Made by a program: the position numbers and the translations under genes
The notes under the pieces: model-generated
Databases searched by the model: none
The model's input: the letters and a program-made list of their open reading frames with translations, nothing else
What the model was told of the DNA's origin: nothing
DNA from: Ischnura elegans
Lineage: Eukaryota > Arthropoda > Insecta > Odonata > Coenagrionidae
Length of the DNA stretch: 64,000 bases
Reading direction: 5' to 3'
Assembly (NCBI RefSeq): GCF_921293095.1
Contig: NC_060251.1
Span: 39,785,644 to 39,849,643, forward strand
Shown here: piece after piece, positions 56,224 through 64,000 of the stretch
How positions within the stretch are numbered: position 1 is the first letter of the stretch
Layout: the number at the start of each line of letters is the position of its first letter

Positions 56224-56605
56224 GCCTATCAACATGATATTTTCAAGATAAACCATTTATACATGGGAATGTAATATTCTAAAACTTTTATCATGATTGA
56301 TCAGGGACCCTAGCTGGATTTTTTATTCAGATTTTAAAATTAAATATGGAGATTAGATCAAAACATGACCATTAAAATCCTAAGGCAGCGCTGCGTTCAT
56401 TAAAAGATAGTAGTATGATAGGAAATTGTAACAAAAAATGTTTTCACATCTAAGTTGCTTGAAATATTGTCTCTAGAAAAACATTTTTTTACGACTAATA
56501 ATTTTTTTATATTGCAATAACATTGATTATGTCTTCCAAATTTTCGGTTTGGTAGATTTACCGTTGCTATTTACCTCCCATTTTTCGAAAACAGAACTAA
56601 AATGT
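56224..56605. other. Dispersed-repeat flank then AT-rich DNA
   Basis: The first 30 bases (GCCTATCAACATGATATTTT...) continue the repeat interrupted by the tRNA retroposon. The rest is AT-rich and featureless. Confidence 0.55.
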
Positions 56606-56610
56606 TCCTC

Positions 56611-56880
56611 TCGGTGGTGAATGCAATCGACTGGAAAGCATGTGGTGATTCAACTCGCCTCAGGTGTTCGAGTCCCATCTGGTGGCGGGAAGAGTGGGAG
56701 GGTCTTTTGGGAGGCGATTATGCGCATTGAGTGGCCGTTTGGTCACCACCGCACGAAATAATCCTCCGGAGCTCCATTACTTTCTTACTTCCCGCTGGAC
56801 GTGCGGGTTACCCGGCCTTGTCCTCTCCTCGCCGCTAATATGGCAGGCTAAAACTCTTAAATCCCTCCTTCTAATTGTTT
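56611..56880 (+). repeat. Possible second tRNA-derived SINE family
   Basis: A GC-richer block with tRNA-like boxes: CGGTGGTGAATGCAATCGAC as a weak A box and GTGTTCGAGTCCCATC as a B box (56659-56674). A body follows (GGTCACCACCGCACGAAATA, GGACGTGCGGGTTACCCGGC). Only one copy is in the window, so the family assignment is an inference from box spacing and composition. Confidence 0.4.
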
Positions 56881-57039
56881 GAGCCTACTTTTTATTTAAT
56901 TTTGAAACACTGCGAGAGTTTAAGTGATCCTTCGGTATACCGAAGTCGGTACTTGATCAAGAGGTTCAAATGATTCTCTGGGAATTTTTCCAAGGGGTAA
57001 ATCTGAATTTTTCTTGAGAGGCTTGCATGAATTATGGCA

Positions 57040-57720
57040 TACGACATAACGTATTGTTGGTGCGAAGGCTTCCGCTGTGCGATAGTAATGAAGGCTGCTT
57101 TTTCCAGCCTTTATATCAACTCACCAACCTGTCTGTTTGTCTGTTTGTTTGTCTGTTTGTCTGGTACAAATCTTGTAACTCAAATTTGACTCACTTCCTG
57201 TGAAGCAAAAACGCTGAAATTTTGCAATTTTTCTTCATTTCCGATGACAATACATGAAAATATAACTTTTTCTCTCCAACCCCCCTTTAACCACCCCCCA
57301 GTCAACCTATAGCCCCCCAAAACATGTTTTTGATCTAAGAAGTTCCAAATGGTCGATTTTCGTGTTTTGCGACCACAGTAAAAGTTTATTTATGAAAATT
57401 TAATTTAATTTAATAAATATAGTGACTTTTTTAATACGTCACTTTTGGTTTTTCGGGGTCACTGAGTTTTTTTGCTTTGTGTCATATATAAACGTTGCTC
57501 ATCCCCTGTAATCTAAATATAAAGGCTGGTTTAAAAAAAAAAAAAATTTATAAGAGCTTATTTCGAGTTTCACCACGTCGTCGTTGTGATGGAGACAAGA
57601 GTTTCTCATTCACTCCTGCAGGTGTCTTCAGGTCGAAGTGAAATCTTGCAACTAAATTTTAACCTTACTTTCGTTTGCCTATCAACATGATATTTTCAGG
57701 ATAAATCAGTTTTGTGCGAT
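57040..57720. repeat. Dispersed repeat region with GTCTGTTT microsatellite
   Basis: CCAGCCTTTATA (57104-57115) is inverted at 57518-57529 (TATAAAGGCTGG). Inside is a (GTCTGTTT)-type microsatellite at 57130-57162. The 57566-57640 block is a direct copy of the left arm of the fold-back at 57729. The 57643-57710 block is the uninterrupted relative of the target of the tRNA retroposon at 55.78 kb. TGTGCGATAGTAATGAAGGC near 57076 recurs as TGTGCGATAGTTATGAACGC at 57713. The repeat family is not identified. Confidence 0.7.
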
Positions 57721-57728
57721 AGTTATGA

Positions 57729-57922
57729 ACGCTGCTTTTTTCGGGTTTCACCACGTCGTCATTGTGATGGAGAGACAGTTTCTCATGGACTCCTGCAGGT
57801 GTCTTCAGGTCGAAGTGAAAACACGGCATCAAGCACTTCGACCTGAAGACGTCTGCTTGAATGCAGGAGAAACTGTCTCTTCATCACAACAACGACGAGG
57901 TGAAACCCAAAAAATGCAGCCT
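57729..57922. repeat. Fold-back, ~89-bp arms
   Basis: 57729-57817 (GCTGC...GGGTTTCACC...GTCTTCAGGTCGAAGTG) pairs with 57834-57922 around a 16-base centre. Arm identity is about 80-85%, highest at GAGACAGTTTCTC and CTTCAGGTCGAAGTG. A third, direct copy of the arm lies 160 bases upstream. Confidence 0.85.
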
Positions 57923-59084
57923 TCACAACGTATTGTTGTATATTTTATCGCCTTAAATAGGATTGTTGGAAGTATTTTATTCGTTCATTTTGAAAAAATT
58001 ATATCAGTTCATCTATGGTGCTCAATTCTAAATCTGTGTTGTACATGGTGGTTCAGAAAAGATAACTCCTACGTAAGATACGGAGCTGATACTGAGCTTG
58101 AATGGAGTACTGAGTAGGTTGGGGTTTTTTAAGTTCGTGTAAAATAGGAAGAATGTTAGGCAAGTGAGGTAGAATTAGGAAGGGAATTAGATAATTGGAT
58201 AAATGTGGGTAGACCTTATATGAATTTAAGAGAAAATGCCTAATTGAGAGGGAAGATAGGTCGGGATAATTTTCTAAATTCTCCATGCATACCTGACTTG
58301 ACTGGTAGATCACTTTTGAAAAAAAAAAGTATTTTAAGCCCCGTTCACTGTACTTACATGCCTACGTTTTGCCTAGCTTGGTGCTTTCCATGTTTTTCCT
58401 TTTTTGGGATTTTGTACACCAATAGGTGAATTAAATTTCTGCCGTTTTCTAAGAAAAGAAACTCCTCCGAATGTCTTGTCATTTGAGCATATTAGAGCTT
58501 TTTACTTTGAAGTTTTGCGGCTACTTGATAATACTTCTGCATTTGGCATTCATGATATTTAAACCCACGCTCATTGATCATATTTTTAAAATACACGTTG
58601 CTGATTGTGAGTCTTAATTTCAACAGGCAATAGGGTTTTTCTTTGACCACGCTACTATGCTGAGTTTTAGGTCAGCGGGAGCAAAATTCCGTCCATTGCT
58701 CTCGTAACTGAAAGGTTTTCCAGAATCTCTAGGGTGTGTATGAACCAATAATTGAGCCAAATTATTTAAATTTTTGAATTGATAACGAGAGCAGGTAATT
58801 GTGGAAAGGCAATCAGTGTGACGCTATTCTGGAACGATATTTGTCCAAGGCCTTCGTCATTCTCTACCTTGTAATTTCAACTTTTTTTTAAATTGGAAAG
58901 GTGTTGGATTGGCAAACAATGAAATGACCTCAGGGTGTTGGTGACGACAGAGAATTGCTGTAGCATTTATAAAGAGCAGGAAATAGTACGCTGAGTGATC
59001 ATACGAGGCATGCGACGCAAAAGGTAACGTAACTCAGTAAAAAAAGAGTATTGACAAAGCATTTTCATGCAAATAGTTTTGGTA
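57923..59084. other. No recognisable gene
   Basis: AT-rich DNA. The 86-codon minus frame at 58053-58313 is Leu/Ser/Tyr-rich and unassigned. No transposon ends were paired. Confidence 0.5.
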
Positions 59085-59915
59085 TATATTCATAGGTCAC
59101 GAGGAAAATATTGCCGTAAAAGATTAGTATTTGGAAACTGCCACTTTTTATAAAGATGTGTGCAGTATAATAAAAACGAAATAACTTAGTGACTCTGCAG
59201 TTTTAGGATACGTTAGACAGGTGGGTAGAGGGGTACCTTTCCCTAGGCAATTTCTTGCTGCGCGGATTATCAAAGGGTATTTCATATGGCTTCATCTAAG
59301 GTTTGAATACGGAATTAGTAGCTCCCCATGAAGAATGGAGATATTAACAGTCAATATATTATTCAAACTCTATGCTTATCCATTACTTCTCATTTCTGTT
59401 CCAACACGCAGGTTTTTTCTGTGTATGTTTAATATACGAACGAGGTATACGACGTTTAAGGCACCGTAATTCGACACAAAAAGATCATTGGCAGCGTATG
59501 GTAATGAAGTATATATTTTTATTTATCTAGTTTAGGTCTGAATTCATAAACCACGGAGAACAAATTGCCGTAAAAGGTTAAACTTTGGAATCTGCTTTTT
59601 TTCAATCAAGATGTGTGCAGTAAAATAAAGACTAACTAGCCCTAAGATTGTAAGATTTGTGTGTTCTATTGGATTGCATTATTTTTCAAATTGTCCAACA
59701 AATAAGGGCTCATAAATTTGCAGTCTTTGCAATTCAGGGTACAGGGATTTTCATAGGTTTTTCAAAATGCTATATCCACGATTTGAATCCGTAAACCTAC
59801 TGTCGGTAACTCCTGATGGAGAATCGTAATATTATCAGCTAAAATAGAATTCAAACTCTAACAGTATATATAACCTCTCATTTTAGTACCAAAGTGCAGG
59901 ATTTTCTGTAAATTT
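59085..59915 (+). repeat. Degenerate tandem duplication, period ~457-487 bp
   Basis: ATTGCCGTAAAAGATTAG (59111) recurs as ATTGCCGTAAAAGGTTAA (about 59568). AGATGTGTGCAGTATAATAA recurs as AGATGTGTGCAGTAAAATAA. AATGGAGATATTA-CAG corresponds to GGAGAATCGTAATATTATCAG, CAAACTCTA to CAAACTCTA, and CACGCAGGTTTTTTCTGT to AGTGCAGGATTTTCTGT. Both copies are non-coding. Confidence 0.78.
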
Positions 59916-60563
59916 TGAGATATTCAGATAACTTTATTCAATGACCCTCTTTATGCATTTTTCATCCAGAAATCTGATTGGCATTTGTTTCCGCCATCAT
60001 ATACCACCAGGAAATCACTGTGAGAATATTTAAACGCTTGAAATCCCCTACCTCGTTTCCGTTACAGTGCTTTATGCGCGATTCGAATTTTCGATTGAAA
60101 TTCAGCCGCTGTGAGCCAGTTTCATGCTCACGGTGATCCCAAATCAATTACTCATGGCCATTGCGTGCGGCTATTGGATGCATTTATTCACAAGCTTTTT
60201 GTCGGTATGAACTGAGAAGTTTTTATTATGGTCGCAGTAAGTGGGACATTCTGTCATTATGAAGTTTTTTTATTCTCCGTGCGAAAGAACACAAATCAAA
60301 GCTTATGATACTCATTTTCCGATGGATTAGATCATAGCGGTTGGACTCATTTGTCAGTCTTTTTGGCTTTTTCAGAGACACGATTGTAAAATAGATAGGA
60401 GTGATATTTGTTGCACTTTTCGTTCCAATACCCATGTGTTCTCGAAATTATTAGCTTCTTTGTACTCATTACATTCCTATCACTATGGTACAAATGTTAA
60501 AACCATATTTTCTATTTTAAATATTATTATAACACTTCAAATAAACTTCATCGAGCGTTAAAA
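59916..60563. other. No recognisable gene
   Basis: AT-rich sequence without paired repeats. Two minus-strand frames of 61 and 69 codons are unassigned. Confidence 0.5.
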
Positions 60564-60831
60564 TATCGATGGCTAACTTCTAACAACACGTATCTCAAAA
60601 TTTGGCCAGGTATAGTTGATACTGCTAATACTGCAAATAAAAAATAAAATTCAAGGAAAAAACAGCTATTTTAAAAAAAATATATATGCTTATTTTTCAG
60701 TTTTTTTGTGTATATTTGGCATTTGATTTCAACCAGAATATTGTACAGATTAAAAAAATAAATCGTTTTTTCTTGCTCTTCTGAAAAGTGTTTATTTTGA
60801 GATGCGTGTTGTTAGAACGTAGCCATCGATA
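60564..60831. mobile_element. MITE with ~37-bp terminal inverted repeats
   Basis: TATCGATGGCTAACTTCTAA (and on to ATCTCAAAA at 60600) is the inverted match of 60795-60831 over about 37 bp with three mismatches. The 194-base core is A/T-rich with no open frame. TA flanks are compatible with a Tc1/mariner-type target, but a duplication cannot be shown, so the superfamily is not assigned. Confidence 0.7.
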
Positions 60832-62754
60832 TAAATTCACAAGTATGCGCTTCATTTTAACCAAATTATTATTAATATTTATAGCATTTAAATCCTTAAC
60901 CTGTCATCTACATCCCCTACGGTCAGCGCTGATTGGTGCATGTATTTTTTAAGTGGATATGGTTTATTTTGACGTTCATCTAGTAGATATTTTACGTTTG
61001 CAGCTGTAGAATATTGATTTTGATGCTACTTATTTTTCACACGATGTCCTGATAGCGACTTTTTCTCCACGTAATAGTAGCAGGCGTGAGGAAATACTTT
61101 ACCGAAGGAGTTGTAGAAATTAACTTTTTGCTGTTTCTCCATGATGTACGTGAACATGACACATTATGTGGCAATAGCAAATTTTTATTTCCTTCAACGT
61201 TTTTATAGGCTTATGGAAACAAGTGAGTAGTTGGCATGTTGAGTTTATGTGAGGTAGTTGATTGATGGTACGTTGTTATTACCATATTCAATGCTGGTGT
61301 TTTGATTTCAAGAAAAAAATTTTCAAATTTTTCTTGGCCAACCATCTCCCTCAGTATTCGCTGCTTAATGTGGTGATTTTTTTACATCGGTTCAAACAAA
61401 ACGATTTCTTTTGTATTTCAAGTCCTTCGTGGACATAGGTAGCCTATCAGAAAATTCTCTGGCTTCAATGTCTAATTATGTCCCCAGCAAGAATAATGGG
61501 AAGTTGTAATTCCCATATCGCCAATTGTTAATTATCTCATTTGTATACCGCTTATGCTATTACAAAATTTTGCCTTGTCTGGTGTATTGCCATAATACAA
61601 ATTTTCAGCATTGAGTGTGTTAGGTAGATATTATAAATACAAAATTCCCGCATAGGCTATTGTAACTAGTACTTAGGCGATAACAAACGAAGCCTTGTAC
61701 GCTTTATAACTCGATGTTCTCCAATCAATGACGATGCTTCTGATCGGCATCAAGGTTATTGTTAACATTATGCAAGGTCTGCGTCATATCTTCTCAGAAC
61801 TCAGCAGAAGGATAGGTGCAAGTCTCTCCCACGCTTTTCCACTTTGGCGTTACACTGCATATTTTGGGGTGCAGAGAAATGTCTGGCATCGTGGAGGGAT
61901 GCTCGGCTAATTAGCACCCCTATACACACCCCATCCATTTTTCCTGCTGCCTTGTCTCCGCATTGCGGCCGGAATTAACAATTTACGCCAATCCCATTCT
62001 CTACTCCACCCACCCCTTTACTTAGTTTAATCCCGTCGGTTACCCGCGACAGAAGAAGTTCTCTCGCTCTTCAGAAGCTCTTTCGCCCTTCTTGATTAAT
62101 TCATTACTTTTTTCATCATTTAGTCCAATTTTTTTTCGAGAATTTTGTTGCCCGTATAATTTTTTAATGGATTTTCGGTCTGGTTTTCTGCTTGTTTTGA
62201 GTCGATTCGGAACATTCGCGCTCATTACGGCTGTTATTCTGTTTTTGGGTTCGTGAATATTTATTGAGACCGTTATGTTTCGCTTCATTAGCGTCAGCTC
62301 ACGGTGAGAAGTTAATCCAGCCTGTGTGTTGGGATGTTTTTATTCGAATTCTCGTCTCATCCGCAAATTCGTGAAACCTTTAATATATCAAAACGGGGTT
62401 GGTTTCGTATCTAGCTTTTAAAAATATTGCCATTAAATATTCACAACCCTAGCTATCATTCCTAATTTAATATTCGATTTTTTAAAGGTAAATGATATAT
62501 ATTGCTCATTATTTGGTCATAAATACTGGAAAATCTCAAATGAACCCCGACGGATGAAAATGATCGAGCTTCCAAATTCAGGAAACAGTTGAACTTATAT
62601 TATAATTCTGCGTATTAATAGAGGCTGAAAATGAGTATGAAGGGATTAGTTTGTATTTAGGAGCCCACAATTTTTTATTTTTAAGTACGAAAGAATCGTA
62701 TTTTGATGACATTTTGCTTTTTATAAAAAAAAGACCAAAGTACGGGTTTAAAAA
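60832..62754. other. No recognisable gene; one Lys/Arg-rich frame noted
   Basis: The minus-strand frame 62288-62040 (82 codons, ATG start) is rich in Lys, Arg, Asn and Glu (KTSRKPDRKSIKKLYGQQNS). It reads more protein-like than its neighbours but matches no family I know. The rest is AT-rich with no repeats paired. Confidence 0.4.
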
Positions 62755-63010
62755 ACTATAATACGTCTAGTTGTTTTATATGATTCAGAGGTGTGGGTGG
62801 ATTCAAAGCAGACTGAAAAAAGGTGATAGTTTTCGCAAATAAAATTTTGAGATGCATTCACTATCCTTTGTACAATAAGGGAATATGGAGGATCCGAACC
62901 AATAAAGAGTCACGAGAACTTTATAAAGACCAAGAGATAATAGCACAGATGAAAAGTAGAAGACCACAGTGGGCAGGCCATGTAACAAGAAGAAAATAGG
63001 ACACTATTAT
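62755..63010 (+). pseudogene. Relic of a second LINE reverse transcriptase C-terminus
   Basis: Plus-strand translation reads VLYDSEVWVDSKQTEK near 62768. After a frameshift it continues FANKILRCIHYPLYNKGIWR, then NKESRELYKDQEIIAQMKSR and RPQWAGHVTRRK up to a stop at about 62998. The pattern 'YGSE.W...K..E...FE.K.LR.I.......G.WR.R.N.EL..LY....I....K..RL.W.GHV.R' is the standard tail of many insect non-LTR reverse transcriptases. It differs from the type at 17.6 kb. Frameshift and short length show a dead fragment. Confidence 0.75.
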
Positions 63011-63052
63011 AAAAGTGGTATCATCATATGTAAGTCATATGGTGTACTAGAC

Positions 63053-63146
63053 TAATGCGGACGCCAGGTTTCGCTCCAGACTTCTCTACCTACCCTTCCC
63101 TCATGGCGCAAATGACCTTACCTGACGGTCGCCTCCACAAAATACT
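63053..63146 (+). mobile_element. tRNA-SINE, 3' fragment only
   Basis: AATGCGGACGCCAGGTTTCG, CTTCCCTCATGGCGCAAATG and GACGGTCGCCTCCACAAAATAC match the 3' third of the SINE at 30.98 and 6.97 kb. The tRNA-like head is absent. Its 3' end abuts the mariner terminus. Confidence 0.8.
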
Positions 63147-63412
63147 AGGGGAGTTCAATATATAATGCAACACTTTTTTTCACTGTCAATTTTTGTTGAA
63201 AAAACTTGGCATTTCTTATGGAACATTTTCAAGCACTCCCACTTCGTCTCATTTAGTTGCATTGACTTCCGATAGGTGACCGCGCTATACGGAGCTGTTA
63301 AAATGGCGTCTGTAACCGAGGTGCGTTACAAACAACGGGCAGTGATTAAGTTTCTTCTGTCGGAAAACTAGGGTATCTCAGATATCCATAGGCGCTTGCA
63401 GAATGTCTACAG
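63147..63412 (+). mobile_element. mariner-family transposon, 5' end (truncated)
   Basis: After a TA, the terminus GGGGAGTTCAATATATAATG (then CAACAC and a T-run) resembles mariner inverted repeats. A short leader precedes a reading frame from ATG at 63303: MASVTEVRYKQRAVIKFLLS, two more residues, then a TAG at 63369. The same frame continues GISDIHRRLQNVYSD. This is the N-terminal helix-turn-helix start of a mariner transposase ('QRAVIKFL...IHRRLQNVYGD'). The element is dead: it has an in-frame stop, and it is cut off at about 63412 by the Penelope-like element, so the catalytic D,D(34)D region and the right TIR are missing. Confidence 0.8.
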
Positions 63413-63463
63413 TGATATCTGGTGATTTTTCCGGGTATTCTTCAGCGTTTATCCATTTTGTAG

Positions 63464-63500
63464 GACAATATTTCGCCAACGTTCCAGTTGGCTTCCTCAG
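63464..63500 (-). ncRNA. Hammerhead-like hairpin core at the Penelope element 3' end (candidate)
   Basis: On the minus strand CTGAGGA is followed by one extra A and a perfect 6-bp stem GCCAAC/GTTGGC with loop TGGAAC. GAAA follows, then TATTGTC, allowing a two-pair stem III (A-U, U-G) with an AUU loop. Hammerhead ribozymes are documented in Penelope-like retroelements. The extra base before stem II and a flank that does not pair well as stem I are departures. A partial second CTGAGGAAG copy lies 16 bases upstream. Confidence 0.4.
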
Positions 63501-63583
63501 GTCCACTTCCTCAGGTCGATGCAGAAAGTTGTTCATCTTATATACCGTTTGCCGCCTTTTTTGTGGAGGTGTGCCCTGATTGG

Positions 63584-64000
63584 TCAGGATCTTTGAACAC
63601 TTTTCCACGCGCTGGCGAGATTGTAGCCGTCTTCACGGTTGAAATTCTTTCTTGTTTTGGCGATTTCAATTGCCTCCCTGATTATTCTCGGGTAGTAGCG
63701 GCCTTCTTTGTTCAAAAGAGAGGCCTTGTCAAAGTCAATATTGTGTATCGGTCCACTCCATTGGTGTTCCGCCACCGCTAACTGGGTGAAATGTCTATTT
63801 TTTACTGCCCTTCTGTGCTCTTGGACTCGGCATTTCAGTGCTCGTGATGTTTGGCCGATGTAGGACTCATCGCAGCTGCATTTAATGTGACATACACCTC
63901 CACAGTTGTCTTTAGGGTGGTGGTCTTTCGTGTTGACGAGGATATTCGACATCTTGGTGACGCATTTGAATCTGGTCATGATGTTGTGTTTCTGGAGGGC
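63584..64000 (-). CDS. Penelope-like GIY-YIG endonuclease, C-terminal part
   Basis: The frame is open from the window edge, with seven residues preceding an internal Met, so the true start lies outside. Counting from that Met (63979): a Cys-containing approach KDNCGGVCHIKCSC holds the GIY-equivalent G-V-C (28-30). Y-I-G is intact (40-42), followed by LKCRVQEHRR with the conserved Arg (51) and His (55). AVAEHQW follows, then RYYPRIIREAIEI with the conserved Arg-Glu (101-102), and a natural-looking tail with a stop at 63584. In Penelope-like elements this nuclease is fused C-terminally to reverse transcriptase and nicks the target. GIY to GVC is a deviation. No internal stop is seen. Confidence 0.92.
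   Translation of the reverse strand, partial: ALQKHNIMTRFKCVTKMSNILVNTKDHHPKDNCGGVCHIKCSCDESYIGQTSRALKCRVQEHRRAVKNRHFTQLAVAEHQWSGPIHNIDFDKASLLNKEGRYYPRIIREAIEIAKTRKNFNREDGYNLASAWKSVQRS

Larger units (their letters stand above)
63413..64000 (-). mobile_element. Penelope-like element, 3' portion (continues beyond window)
   Basis: The minus strand carries the C-terminal GIY-YIG endonuclease frame (63584-64000). About 85 bases downstream of its stop is a hairpin-containing 3' region, and the element seems to end near 63413, against the mariner fragment. The reverse transcriptase lies outside the window. This order (RT, then GIY-YIG, then a hairpin- or ribozyme-bearing terminus) is standard for Penelope-like retroelements. 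Confidence 0.85.

Overview
The window looks like eukaryotic intergenic or intronic DNA from an arthropod, most likely an insect with a large, repeat-rich genome. The reasons are the AT-rich, low-coding sequence, the mariner, piggyBac, Harbinger, hAT and Penelope-like elements, and the tRNA-derived SINEs. I cannot name the species. No intact host gene was recognised. Every protein I can name belongs to a transposable element, and most are broken.

Layout. 0-10 kb: a 90-bp-arm fold-back, a 260-bp hAT MITE, a decayed LINE tail, a tRNA-SINE whose 3' end is tandemly duplicated with its flank, a 150-bp segment present twice 2 kb apart, and a fold-back retroposon. 10-28 kb: mostly unremarkable AT-rich sequence with two hAT MITEs, one decayed LINE 3' end on the minus strand, and a coding-like remnant near 16.3 kb. 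28-41 kb: a GC-rich patch, two long-period tandem duplications, a SINE, a 2-kb inverted repeat enclosing a possible exon, and a piggyBac-like non-autonomous element. 41.1-44.9 kb: a PIF/Harbinger element with matching TIRs, carrying a transposase N-terminus and split by a SINE and a 5'-truncated LINE. That LINE has an uninterrupted reverse transcriptase reading frame, the best gene in the window. 45-55 kb: a symmetrical fold-back, a Penelope-type terminus, several degenerate tandem arrays with 0.23-0.57 kb periods, and two hAT elements. 55.7-58 kb: a retroposon built from interlocked inverted repeats around a complete tRNA cloverleaf, with an unoccupied relative of its target nearby, then another fold-back. 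59-64 kb: a tandem duplication, a TIR MITE, a LINE relic, a SINE tail, a mariner 5' end, and the 3' end of a Penelope-like element with a GIY-YIG endonuclease that runs off the window.

The elements do not form a pathway. They record successive insertions, several of which can be ordered by nesting and target-site duplications. The most unusual theme is a hammerhead-like sequence arrangement whose stem II differs in sequence but stays paired in separate repeats at about 9.0, 45.8 and 63.5 kb. The other is the frequency of fold-back structures.
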